64,000 nucleotides of DNA from JAJRPT01 sp965661945 (GTDB lineage Bacteria; Bacteroidota; Ignavibacteria; Kapaibacteriales; UBA2268), in NCBI GenBank assembly GCA_965661945.1, contig CBFIFP010000003.1, positions 248,001-312,000 of the forward strand. The letters run 5' to 3'. The number at the start of each line of letters is the position of its first letter. The stretch's first letter is position 1. The position numbers and the translations under genes are program-made. The notes beneath the pieces were generated by a model. It had not been told where the DNA came from. It was given only the letters and a program-made list of their open reading frames with translations, and ran no database searches. Of this stretch, positions 42,085 through 51,414 are shown piece after piece.

Positions 42085-44814
42085 ATGTCATTAGAATTAC
42101 AATTCGACCCAAGCCAAGAACACCAACGCATCGCAGTTGATTCTACTATTGATATATTCAAAAATATTGCAAATATTCTTGATGATGATGAATTTACAAA
42201 AGATATTGAAGAAAATGAAAATCAAGTAATAAATCAAGAAATTGTTAAAAATCAATTTTGGTTACCTCGTGTTGATTTAATTTCTGAAAATTTACGTAAA
42301 ATTCAAATGCGTAATGACATTAAAACACAATCAAATGAACAAATTATTGAAAATGGTTTGAATTTTACCATTGAAATGGAAACTGGAACTGGTAAAACAT
42401 ACACTTATATTAAAACCATTTTTGAACTTCATAAAACATATAATTGGAAAAAATTTATAATAGTTGTTCCTTCAATCGCAATTCTTGAAGGTGTATTAAA
42501 AAATCTTGAAATTACAAAAAATCACTTTCTTGATTTATACGAAAAACCACAATTTGAATTTCGAAGATATAAGAGAGAAAATATAAGTGAGTTAAAATTA
42601 TTTGCTTCAAGCAGTGCAATTCAAGTTCTTGTTATCAATATAGATAGTTTTACTTCCGACACAAATAAAATCAACCAAGAAAGAGAGCAGGGCTATACTC
42701 CTATTGATTATTTAAAAGCAACTAAACCGATAGTGATTCTTGATGAACCGCAAAATATGGAAACTGATATTAGAAAAAATGCTATTAAATCATTAAATCC
42801 TGCTTTTGTTCTTAGATATAGTGCAACTCATACAAATTATTATAATCTTATTTATTCTTTAAATCCTGTTTCTGCCTATAATCTCGGTTTAGTAAAACAA
42901 ATCGAAGTAGATGGTATTGTTACTGAAGATAATTTCAATACTGCATATATTAAATTTATTAAAATAACTCGAGGTAAAAATACACTAAGAGTTACGCTTG
43001 AAATTTTATCTAATGAAAAAAATGGTGTTACTTTAAAAAAAATAAATGTTTCTGATGGTGCTAACCTGTATTTTCTTTCTGGAAGCAGAGATGTTTACCA
43101 AAATAATTACTTTTTAGAAGAAATTGATTTTAGTAATTCTTATATTAAATTTTCAAATGGTGTGTTAATAAAAGAAGGACAAACGGTTGGTGGTATGAGT
43201 GATGATATTGTCAAATATCAAATTGAAAGAACAATTAAACACCATTTTGATAAAATGCTATATTTGAATAATAAAGGAATTAAAGTTATAACACTTTTCT
43301 TTCTTGATAAAGTTTCTAATTATCGTGAGTTTGATGAAAATGGCGATGCTATAAATGGTAAATATGCAGAATGGTTTGAAGAATTATTTGTTAAAATAAA
43401 AAATAATAATCGTTTGTATTCTGGTTTAATTTCCTCTGATATAGATAAAATTCATAACGGGTATTTTGCTATTGATAAACAAAAAAGAGGTTCTGAAAGT
43501 AAAGAAATATGGGTTGATAGTAATGAAAAAAATAATAAAAAAGATAATGATACATATAATCTAATAATGAAAGATAAAGAAAGATTATTAGATGTAAACG
43601 AGCCATTACAATTTATTTTTTCTCACTCTGCTCTTCGTGAGGGCTGGGATAACCCTAATGTTTTTCAAATTTGTACTTTAAATGATACTCAATCAACTTT
43701 AAAGAAAAGACAAGAAATAGGTAGGGGATTACGTCTTCCTGTTAATAAATTTGGTGAAAGAATATTTGATAAAAAAATAAATAAACTTACTGTAATTGTA
43801 AATGAGTCTTACAGAGACTTTGCAAATGACTTGCAAAAAGAAATTCAAGAAGAATCAAGCGTTACATTTGAAACTTCAAATATAGCTGATGCGAATGCAA
43901 AAAAAGAAAAGATGATTTTAAATAAAAAAGAATTATCAATAGAATTTTTCCCCGAATTTTTTGATATTTGGGATAAAATTAAAAATAAAACAAAATACTT
44001 TGTAAACTATGACCAAGAAGAATTAATTGAAAAATCGCTAAATTATTTATCTGATGAATCATTATTTCCATATATTAGAACACCATACATAACAGCACAA
44101 CTTGCAAATATCGAAATGAATCAAGAAGGTATTGAAGGAAAACTTAAATCGACTAATAGAAAATTAGTTTCTAAACAACTTTACGAAATTCCAGATATTT
44201 TTAAATATGTAAAAAGTAAAGTTTTAGTAACGAAAAGTGTAGTTTCTGAACTTATAATAAGACAAAATGGATTTGAGCAGTTATTTACAAATCCTCAATT
44301 ATATTTAGATAGAATTGTAACTGCATTAAATGAAATACAAACACAATTAATTGTTGATGGAATAAAATATCAAAAAATAAATAATGATTTTTACGAAATG
44401 TCATTATTTGATTTAGAGGAATTAGAGCATTATTTAGAAGACTTATATGAAGTTCAAAACAAAGATAAAACATTGTACAATTATATTAAAGTTGATAGTC
44501 AGGTAGAGTCAAACTTTGCAAAAGACTGCGAACTAGATGAAAATGTCAAATTCTTTTTCAAACTTCCATCAGCATTTAAAATACCAACACCATTAGGTAC
44601 TTATAATCCAGACTGGGCAGTCTTATTTCATCAAGACAAAAAAATATATTTCGTATCAGAGACAAAAGGAACTAAAATATTATCACAATTAAGACAATCA
44701 GAACAAAACAAAATTAAATGTGGAATAAGACATTTTGAAAACTTCAAAAAAGACGGAGTAATTTATACATTAGCAGAAACACAAAGCGATTTATACGACC
44801 ATATTTCAGACTAA
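42085..44814 (+). CDS. res: Type III restriction enzyme helicase/endonuclease subunit (Res)
   Basis: This 909-residue protein has an SF2 helicase core: Walker A ETGTGKTYT (about residues 98-106), motif II DEPQ (about 218-221), the SATHTN motif III, and motif VI RQEIGRGLRLP (about 543-553). The C-terminal nuclease domain has PDW followed by ETKG (about residues 841 and 859), a PD-(D/E)xK arrangement. With Mod it cleaves DNA at unmodified sites in opposite orientation. Length and domain order are normal and no frameshift is seen, so the system appears intact. Confidence 0.94.
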   Translation: MSLELQFDPSQEHQRIAVDSTIDIFKNIANILDDDEFTKDIEENENQVINQEIVKNQFWLPRVDLISENLRKIQMRNDIKTQSNEQIIENGLNFTIEMETGTGKTYTYIKTIFELHKTYNWKKFIIVVPSIAILEGVLKNLEITKNHFLDLYEKPQFEFRRYKRENISELKLFASSSAIQVLVINIDSFTSDTNKINQEREQGYTPIDYLKATKPIVILDEPQNMETDIRKNAIKSLNPAFVLRYSATHTNYYNLIYSLNPVSAYNLGLVKQIEVDGIVTEDNFNTAYIKFIKITRGKNTLRVTLEILSNEKNGVTLKKINVSDGANLYFLSGSRDVYQNNYFLEEIDFSNSYIKFSNGVLIKEGQTVGGMSDDIVKYQIERTIKHHFDKMLYLNNKGIKVITLFFLDKVSNYREFDENGDAINGKYAEWFEELFVKIKNNNRLYSGLISSDIDKIHNGYFAIDKQKRGSESKEIWVDSNEKNNKKDNDTYNLIMKDKERLLDVNEPLQFIFSHSALREGWDNPNVFQICTLNDTQSTLKKRQEIGRGLRLPVNKFGERIFDKKINKLTVIVNESYRDFANDLQKEIQEESSVTFETSNIADANAKKEKMILNKKELSIEFFPEFFDIWDKIKNKTKYFVNYDQEELIEKSLNYLSDESLFPYIRTPYITAQLANIEMNQEGIEGKLKSTNRKLVSKQLYEIPDIFKYVKSKVLVTKSVVSELIIRQNGFEQLFTNPQLYLDRIVTALNEIQTQLIVDGIKYQKINNDFYEMSLFDLEELEHYLEDLYEVQNKDKTLYNYIKVDSQVESNFAKDCELDENVKFFFKLPSAFKIPTPLGTYNPDWAVLFHQDKKIYFVSETKGTKILSQLRQSEQNKIKCGIRHFENFKKDGVIYTLAETQSDLYDHISD

Positions 44815-45164
44815 ATTCTTGCACACAATATTAGCCATTTTCATTATTAACGCCATAAATAATTAGAAATACATAACTTAACAGTTCAAAAAACTTTTTT
44901 CAGAACACCACATTTTGCACAAAACCATTGTAAATATAATTATAATTATTTTTAAAAATAATTATTTGATATTTGGAATAAACATTATAATTTTGCTAAA
45001 AATAAAAAACACAAAAATGTATAAGAACTTTGCTAAAACTAATTGGACTCATGACTTCAATCTGGAAGACTAACCTAATCAGTTTTTAATTGACAATACA
45101 ACTTTATCCCTTACAAATATTTTATTATTTTTAAAATAAAATAAACTTCCTACGTCAATTATTT
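44815..45164. other. Intergenic region downstream of the type III system
   Basis: No gene is visible in these 350 bp. A perfect 24-bp A/T-only palindrome (44942-44965, centre TTTTTAAAAA) lies 128 bp after res and could fold as a weak hairpin. No att-like repeats, tRNA or integrase remnants mark the edge of the restriction-modification island. Confidence 0.4.
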
Positions 45165-45557
45165 ATGGAATATAATAAAGTAATTGATATTTTCTTTTTT
45201 AAGGAAAAAGAAAAAGATGATACACCTGTGATTACAACAGGTGCAATAATTTGGGGAACCTTGCTTAGAAGTTTTCTTTTTATAACTATTAGTTTCTTTG
45301 TTATTAATAGATATATGCTTCAAGATTATGTGCTTATGTTCATTTTCTTAATGTGGTTTTTAGTCGCAATGCCTGCTTACAAAGCTTACCAAGACTACAA
45401 CAAAGATGCTGAAAAATTTAAAGAAGATACTCTTTGTGGTAGTTGCAGATATTTTGAACGTTCCGCACAATTATGCAAGATTTTAGATAAACACCCCACA
45501 CGAACTTTTATTCCATGTGAGGGATTAAGTTGGGAACCAAATGGTTATGAAGAATAA
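45165..45557 (+). CDS. Small membrane protein with a four-Cys C-terminal tail
   Basis: This 130-residue protein is not recognised as a named family. Two hydrophobic helices (about residues 30-48 and 52-70) are followed by a soluble tail with CGSCRYFERSAQLC and a later IPCEGLSW. Four Cys spaced CxxC, C, C could bind zinc or an Fe-S cluster. It is monocistronic in appearance, and the next gene begins 31 bp later. Confidence 0.6.
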   Translation: MEYNKVIDIFFFKEKEKDDTPVITTGAIIWGTLLRSFLFITISFFVINRYMLQDYVLMFIFLMWFLVAMPAYKAYQDYNKDAEKFKEDTLCGSCRYFERSAQLCKILDKHPTRTFIPCEGLSWEPNGYEE

Positions 45558-45588
45558 CATCATTAATATTATATAGTCAAAAAATAGT

Positions 45589-45864
45589 ATGGAAATAATA
45601 AACAATATTGATAAAAGTAGATTTGAATTAAAAGTTTTAGATAAAACTTGTTATATGGAATATCTTATAAAAATGAAAACTTTGATTGTGGCTCACACTG
45701 AAGTGCCAGTTGAACTTTCAGGTCAGGGATTCGGTAAAATACTTGTACGTGAAGCAATTAATTTCGCAAAAGAAAATAATTATAAATTAATTGCTGTTTG
45801 TAAGTTCACTGAAAGATTCTTAAACAACCATACCGAATATAATTATATAAGAGGTGATTTGTAA
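45589..45864 (+). CDS. GNAT-like N-acetyltransferase (NATD1/YjdJ type)
   Basis: This 91-residue protein has the compact GNAT layout of NATD1-type proteins: KSRFELKVLDKTCYMEYLIK, then HTEVPVELSGQGFGKILVREAINFAKENNYKLIAVCKF. The acetyl-CoA loop is GQGFGK. The substrate is unknown in the family. Its stop is 1 bp before the photolyase start, so the two are probably translated from one message. Confidence 0.85.
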   Translation: MEIINNIDKSRFELKVLDKTCYMEYLIKMKTLIVAHTEVPVELSGQGFGKILVREAINFAKENNYKLIAVCKFTERFLNNHTEYNYIRGDL

Positions 45865-45865
45865 C

Positions 45866-47185
45866 ATGAAATCAAATTTAGAACTATCTATTTTTTGGCA
45901 TAGAAGAGATTTAAGAAATTATGATAATACTGGACTTTATAATTGTCTTAAAAATGAAAAAAACGTTTTCCCAATTTTTATTTTTGATACTGAAATACTT
46001 GATAAATTAGAAAACAAAGATGACAAACGAGTTAACTTTATTTATGATAATTTATTAAAAGTAAAAGAAGATTATAATAAGTTAGGTTCTGATATTGGTA
46101 TTTTTAATGGGAAACCAATTGAAGTTTTCAAACAATTAATTAAAGACTATAATATTAAAAGTATATACACAAATTATGATTATGAATCCTATGGTGTTAA
46201 TAGAGATAAAGAAATTGAAAAACTTTTAATTAGTAACAATATTGAATTTCACTCATTTAAAGACCAGACTGTATTAGATAAAAATGAAGTATTAAAAAAT
46301 AATGGAGAGCCATATACGGTATTTACTCCTTATATGAAAAAGTATAAATCTATATTAAAAAATGAACACATTGCTATAAAAAAATGTGAAGATTACTTTC
46401 ATAATTTACAAAAAGAATTAAAATATGAAATGCTAACTCTTGAATCAATTGGATTTAATAGGGTAGAGTATAATGTACCAGATAGAAATGTAAGCAAAGA
46501 ATTAATAATAAATTACAAAGATACAAGAGACTATCCTTTCATTGATGGAACAAGTAAAATTAGTGTTCATTTAAGATTCGGAACTATTTCCATACGAGAA
46601 CTATTTAGAACTTGCAAAGAAATTGATGAAAGTGAAAAATATCTTAATGAATTGATATGGCGTGATTTTTATATGATGATATTATTTCATTTTCCACATA
46701 TTGAGAAATCTGCTTTTAAATCAAAATATGACGAAATTGAATGGGAAAATAACGAAGAGCATTTCAAATTATGGTGTGAGGGCAAAACTGGCTACCCAAT
46801 GGTTGATGCAGGAATGAGGGAGTTGAACGAAACGGGCTATATGCATAACAGAGTTAGAATGGTTGTTGCGAGTTTTTTAACAAAGCATTTACTAATAGAT
46901 TGGAGATGGGGAGAGCGTTATTTTGCAGAAAAATTACTAGATTTCGAGTTATCTTCTAATAATGGTGGTTGGCAGTGGGCTTCAGGTTCTGGTTGTGATG
47001 CTGCTCCATATTTTAGAGTTTTTAATCCAGAACTGCAAAGACAAAAGTTTGATAAAAACAATAAATACATTAAAAAATGGATAAAAGAGATAGATACATT
47101 TGAATATCCAAAACCCATTATTGAGCACAGTTTTGCAAGAGATAGAGTATTAAAATGTTACAAAACCGCTTTAGAAAATAAATAA
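45866..47185 (+). CDS. phrB: Deoxyribodipyrimidine photolyase (class I cryptochrome/photolyase family)
   Basis: Photolyase uses blue light and reduced FAD to split cyclobutane pyrimidine dimers. The 439-residue protein begins at ATG 45866 (GAGGTG upstream; the GTAACATG context excludes the earlier in-frame ATG, which lies inside the preceding gene). The antenna domain starts FWHRRDLRNYDNTGLY. The FAD domain has ELIWRDFYMMILFHFP, KTGYPMVDAGMRELNETGYMHNR, WRWGERYF and the NGGWQWASGSGCDAAPYFR stretch. Length is normal for the family. Confidence 0.94.
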   Translation: MKSNLELSIFWHRRDLRNYDNTGLYNCLKNEKNVFPIFIFDTEILDKLENKDDKRVNFIYDNLLKVKEDYNKLGSDIGIFNGKPIEVFKQLIKDYNIKSIYTNYDYESYGVNRDKEIEKLLISNNIEFHSFKDQTVLDKNEVLKNNGEPYTVFTPYMKKYKSILKNEHIAIKKCEDYFHNLQKELKYEMLTLESIGFNRVEYNVPDRNVSKELIINYKDTRDYPFIDGTSKISVHLRFGTISIRELFRTCKEIDESEKYLNELIWRDFYMMILFHFPHIEKSAFKSKYDEIEWENNEEHFKLWCEGKTGYPMVDAGMRELNETGYMHNRVRMVVASFLTKHLLIDWRWGERYFAEKLLDFELSSNNGGWQWASGSGCDAAPYFRVFNPELQRQKFDKNNKYIKKWIKEIDTFEYPKPIIEHSFARDRVLKCYKTALENK

Positions 47186-47387
47186 AAAGTATAATTATTC
47201 ATTAGCAAATTAACACCAAAGTTAATTGAACTATTACCATTTTAATAATTCAAAGTTCATTCAGGGAAGTCAAAATAAACCTAATTTTTATAACAAATAT
47301 AATAGCTAAAACGATATTTAATCTTTACCTTACACTGAAAATTAAGAAAATTAAACCTAAGATTTAGTAATACTAATAACTCTTCAA

Positions 47388-47933
47388 CTATTTAATTATC
47401 TTAGAGATTTCCTTAAATGTATCAGTTCCAGACTCTCGGCACAGTTCTAATAAAATAGATTCATAACTGCCTATAAAAACACCTTCTTGGGTAAGGCGCT
47501 TTATTGCAGTATTTTTATCATTAATTTTTCTTGAAGAAACGCAATCTTCAACAACCATAACATTATATGAAAGGGATTTTAAATCTATGGCAGTTTGTTG
47601 AACGCATACATGAGTTTCAATTCCTGCAATAATAATATTTTTCTTGTTTAACTTACCAAGTTCTTGAACAAAATTAATCTCATCAACACAAGAAAAAGCC
47701 ATCTTTTCGATTGGTTGAAACTCCCAAACATAAAGGTCTTTAATAGAAAAAATAGTTTCTCCTAAACCCTTAGTATATTGTTGAGTATAAAGAATAGGTA
47801 AATCTAAAACCCTCATTCCTTTAATTAAATTAGTAAGGTTTTTCTCCAAAAAGTCATTTTGATAGATATGAGGAAATAATCTTTCTTGCACATCAATTAC
47901 CACTAAACAAGTATCATCTTTTAAAAATCTCAT
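47388..47933 (-). CDS. Isochorismatase-family cysteine hydrolase
   Basis: This 181-residue hydrolase has the family triad: Asp in LVVIDVQERLFP (about residue 14), Lys in EKMAFSC and Cys in AGIETHVCVQQTAIDL. The cis-peptide GIETHVC motif is intact. Family members act on isochorismate, nicotinamide or related amides. The substrate cannot be told from sequence, and the YcaC-like size fits a small general hydrolase. The OsmC-family gene lies 12 bp upstream on the same strand. Confidence 0.88.
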   Translation of the reverse strand: MRFLKDDTCLVVIDVQERLFPHIYQNDFLEKNLTNLIKGMRVLDLPILYTQQYTKGLGETIFSIKDLYVWEFQPIEKMAFSCVDEINFVQELGKLNKKNIIIAGIETHVCVQQTAIDLKSLSYNVMVVEDCVSSRKINDKNTAIKRLTQEGVFIGSYESILLELCRESGTDTFKEISKIIK

Positions 47934-47945
47934 TTTAATTCCTCA

Positions 47946-48359
47946 TTAATTATTTTCAAATAAAAATTCGTAAGCCAATTCAATATCAGGGTGAAGCGAC
48001 CTTGTAACCGGGCAAGTTTTCACTACTTCTTTCATAATATCAAAATCTTTATCATTTAGTTTATGTGGAAATATAATTTCAAAAGATATTTTACTAACCC
48101 TTCTATACGGTTGATTAATCATTTCTTTAAAAGCATTTATTTTAAGTCCTTTTACGTCTATGTTATTGGCATTTGCTTTAATACCCATGATTGTAGCAAC
48201 ACATGAAGCAAGAGAACCACAAAGTGTATCAGTAGGGGAAATATACCTTGCTTGCCCGTTATTGTCTAATGGAGCATCAGTTAGAAAAGAATTTCCTGAT
48301 TGAGTATGTTCCACAGAACACATCAAATCTCCTAAATATTCAACTGCTATTTTTACCAT
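47946..48359 (-). CDS. OsmC/Ohr-family peroxiredoxin-like protein
   Basis: OsmC proteins reduce organic hydroperoxides with two reactive Cys. The protein has LASCVATIMGI (first Cys) and KTCPVTRSLHPDIELAYEF (second Cys) with the expected KINAFKEMI strand between. I chose ATG 48359 (MVKIAVEYLGD, 137 residues) because the 14 residues before it are hydrophobic and unlike the family. It is probably cotranscribed with the isochorismatase-like gene, and both follow the convergent end of phrB. Confidence 0.88.
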   Translation of the reverse strand: MVKIAVEYLGDLMCSVEHTQSGNSFLTDAPLDNNGQARYISPTDTLCGSLASCVATIMGIKANANNIDVKGLKINAFKEMINQPYRRVSKISFEIIFPHKLNDKDFDIMKEVVKTCPVTRSLHPDIELAYEFLFENN

Positions 48360-48405
48360 AATTGTTTTTTTAATTACAAAATTACTAAATATAAAGAACA
48401 AAAAA

Positions 48406-48435
48406 AAGGGCTAGATTAATTAAAATCTAACCCTT
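48406..48435 (-). terminator. Intrinsic terminator after the fibronectin-repeat protein gene
   Basis: On the minus strand AAGGG and AATCTA-type arms (48406-48417 with 48424-48435, one A/C mismatch) form a stem around AATTAA-like loop sequence, followed by a run of eight T. It lies 30 nt beyond the stop at 48466 and just upstream of the OsmC-family start. Confidence 0.85.
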
Positions 48436-48465
48436 GAATTTTAAAATAATTTTATGAAAACTTAA

Positions 48466-51117
48466 TTATTTTACAATATTGAAGTTAATGCTTGCTCTGT
48501 TTCCTTCATTATCAATCACAAGGATATAAGAACCATTACTTAAATTATTTAGATTAATATTTAAGTTATGATTTCCTTGCATTAATTGCTTAGGAGCAAG
48601 TTTTAGAACTTCATTTCCTTTAACATTAAAAATTGATATTTCAGTTACACCAGTTTTTTCAAGATTGAAATTAAGAGTTAAATTATCTTGATTTACTGGA
48701 TTAGGAGAAATTGATATATCATTAATGTATTCGCTTACAACAGAAGAGAAGTCTAATGTAGTAAAAGACCAAACTTCCGACCAAGGACCATCACCAGCTT
48801 CGTTATAACCTCTAACTCTCCAGTAGTATGTAGTTGTATGATTTATATTAAATACTGAATGTTTGGTATCAAAAATACTTCTTGAATCAAAATCAATATC
48901 TGAAGAGAAATCAGCTGTTCTAGAAACTTGTAAATGATAACCGCCTTTAACTTCAGTTGTGTTTAAAACTTCTAACCACTCAAAATTAACCCTTCTATGG
49001 TCAATTTCTATAGCTTCATTTTCCGGTGAACTTAAAAAAGAAGTTTCGGTGATAGTTGGGGCAATTGTTTTAAATCTCCATGGAACAGTCCATACAGATT
49101 CGCCGCTTGAGTTACCAGAGCGAACTCTCCAATAATAAACAGTATAATTTTCTAATCCCTCAACTACAAATGTTGTATCTTCTAAATTTTCTCCATTATC
49201 AACAATTTCATTAAAATCTTCATCTGATGATATTTGGAACTCATAAAAGTCTGCATTTTCAGAAGAAGTCCATCTAAACACCTCATTAACTGGTCTTTTT
49301 TCTGATAAGTCTTTCGGCTCAATTTTAAGCGGTCTAATACTTGGTTCTACGCCTGTTGTGAAAGATCTTATTTCAGAATAAGGAGCTTTGCTAATACCAG
49401 TATTTGTTCTAACTCTCCAGTAGTATGTAGTTGTTGGTTCCAAATTTGAAATAAATATAATACTTGTATCAATAGCAATTCTACCTGCTTGAATAACTGA
49501 GAAGTTTTCAGATCTAGAAATTTCAAGATCATAATTTATTGCAAATTTAACATCAGACCAATCAAAGGCAACACTTAAAGGTTGATTGGTTGAGTTATTT
49601 TCTGGACTTACCAATTCAGGAGTACCATTCATTGTTGTAAACTTTCTAACATCAGACCAGTTTGAGTTACACTGAGTAAACGATGCACTAACTCTCCAGT
49701 AGTAATCTGCACCATATTCAGGTAAAGTAACATCGAAGTTTTTATCAGTCAATCCAGTTTCGTTTGCAATTAAATTATCTTCACTAAAATTTGGATCAGA
49801 TGATACCTGAATATTAAAAAATGCAGTAGCATTTTGTGATTCCCAAGTTAAATTTGTAATAATAAAAGTTTCAGTTGAATCATTAACTGGTAACACTAAG
49901 CTAGGAGCAAATAATCCTGAAGTAAAACTTCTTCTTTCAGACCAATTACCAATATTATTTCCGTCTTCTGCTCTCACTCTCCAATGATACGTAGTTAAAG
50001 AATTTGGTAAATCAATGTTAAATGTATTACTTGTAACATTAACTAAATCAAATTGTACAGGAATTGGGAAATTAGGGTCTTCAGAAACCTGAACTCTATA
50101 GCTCTGAACTCCATCGGCATTATTCCAAGTTAACTCAGCATTTTCAACAGCTATACATGAAGCTCCATCTTCAGGCGAAGACAAAACTACATCAGCAAAT
50201 CTTGTTCTAAAAGAGAATGTATTTGACCACTCTGATTCACATAAAGATGAAGAAATTGCTTTCACTCTCCAAAAATATTGTTTGTTAAATTCTTCTTCTA
50301 ATTGAAAGTTGTATTGAGTATCGCTAAGTCCAGCTGCTTCGTGTGTTATTGTTCCAAAACTTGGAGATTCTGATAGTTGAAAAGTATAAGAAGCAGATCC
50401 GTTTTGGGGAGTCCAAATAAAATTAACAGCAAAATCTTGACCTTGATTACCATTTGCTGGAAAGTCTAAAAATGGAGGTAGTACTGCCGTAGAAAAAGAA
50501 GCAGAATTTGACCATTCACTAATACAACTGATTGTACCAGATGAATAGTTAGCTCTAACTCTCCAATAATATGCAATGTAACTCTGATTAAGCGGAGTAG
50601 AAAATGTATTAGTAGTCAAAGACAAATTATTAACTTCTAGATTATTAAATGATTCATTTGGAGAAATTTGTAAGTGATAAGATGTTACATCTCCCATTTC
50701 AGCCCATTGAAATAAAACTGGACTTTGTTGGCAAACATCACCGATTATTGGTAGTTCTGTAGTAGTTCCTGCTCTGCGTGTTTCAAACCAAAACTCATCG
50801 CTCCAAGCAAAAGTACCTGAGTAGTTAGCTCTAACTCTCCAATAAAATGTAGAACTATTATCACCCAAAACTGCATCATAAGTTGTAGTAGTAACATTTG
50901 TCTCATCTATTATTAAGTTTGAATAATCACCACTTGTTTTTGTTACTTGGATATTGTAACCAGTGGCATTTACTTTCTGAGTCCAACTCAACTCAACCTC
51001 TAATCCTTGACATTTGCTTTCATTATCAGGGGTTAATAAAACAGGTTCGAGTTGTGAATATAAATTTGTTCCGCCAAATATGGCAAAGAACATTACTATG
51101 TATAATAGTTTTTGCAT
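48466..51117 (-). CDS. Secreted fibronectin type III repeat protein with T9SS sorting domain
   Basis: I chose ATG 51117 (MQKLLYIVMFFAIFGG, AAAGGT upstream) over an in-frame start 35 codons earlier, because it begins a good signal peptide ending NLYSQ. The 883 residues contain about eight repeats of roughly 90 residues. Each has an ELSW/FDWS-type strand, a Y.LQ(I/V)S block and a Y(Y/F/H)WRV(R/K/S) strand, the fibronectin III pattern. The tail has ISPNPVNQDNLTLNF, ISIFNVKGNEVLKL and GSYILVID, a type A T9SS domain. The YYWRVR tyrosine-arginine strand repeats in register, which suggests a long rod on the cell surface, probably adhesive or structural. Confidence 0.88.
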   Translation of the reverse strand: MQKLLYIVMFFAIFGGTNLYSQLEPVLLTPDNESKCQGLEVELSWTQKVNATGYNIQVTKTSGDYSNLIIDETNVTTTTYDAVLGDNSSTFYWRVRANYSGTFAWSDEFWFETRRAGTTTELPIIGDVCQQSPVLFQWAEMGDVTSYHLQISPNESFNNLEVNNLSLTTNTFSTPLNQSYIAYYWRVRANYSSGTISCISEWSNSASFSTAVLPPFLDFPANGNQGQDFAVNFIWTPQNGSASYTFQLSESPSFGTITHEAAGLSDTQYNFQLEEEFNKQYFWRVKAISSSLCESEWSNTFSFRTRFADVVLSSPEDGASCIAVENAELTWNNADGVQSYRVQVSEDPNFPIPVQFDLVNVTSNTFNIDLPNSLTTYHWRVRAEDGNNIGNWSERRSFTSGLFAPSLVLPVNDSTETFIITNLTWESQNATAFFNIQVSSDPNFSEDNLIANETGLTDKNFDVTLPEYGADYYWRVSASFTQCNSNWSDVRKFTTMNGTPELVSPENNSTNQPLSVAFDWSDVKFAINYDLEISRSENFSVIQAGRIAIDTSIIFISNLEPTTTYYWRVRTNTGISKAPYSEIRSFTTGVEPSIRPLKIEPKDLSEKRPVNEVFRWTSSENADFYEFQISSDEDFNEIVDNGENLEDTTFVVEGLENYTVYYWRVRSGNSSGESVWTVPWRFKTIAPTITETSFLSSPENEAIEIDHRRVNFEWLEVLNTTEVKGGYHLQVSRTADFSSDIDFDSRSIFDTKHSVFNINHTTTYYWRVRGYNEAGDGPWSEVWSFTTLDFSSVVSEYINDISISPNPVNQDNLTLNFNLEKTGVTEISIFNVKGNEVLKLAPKQLMQGNHNLNINLNNLSNGSYILVIDNEGNRASINFNIVK

Positions 51118-51414
51118 AAAATTACCTTTAAATTTGATTAATTTATTTTCATTATTTGTAATATACTGCTTACAGTTTACAAACTTAACAAATATTTTTA
51201 AAATAAATAGAATTTTTATCAAAAAATTTTTATTTGATTTATTACTAAATGTATAAAATTATAATATTAAAATATATTTTAAAAATAAAATTTCTTGTAA
51301 GATTTTCAAAATAAATAATATTTTATATCGTTTACAAGAATAATTTAAATTATTTGTAACAAAAATTATTTTAATGTGTAACTTTCAAATAATCACTTAC
51401 CAAAAAGGTAGTTT

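Noticed and set aside
40123..44814. Phase-variable Mod through simple-sequence repeats
   Set aside because: I found no tetranucleotide or homopolymer tract in the mod coding region or its upstream gap.
50898..51256. Plus-strand frames over the start of the fibronectin-repeat gene
   Set aside because: They are antisense shadows of a well supported gene with its own ribosome binding site and signal peptide.
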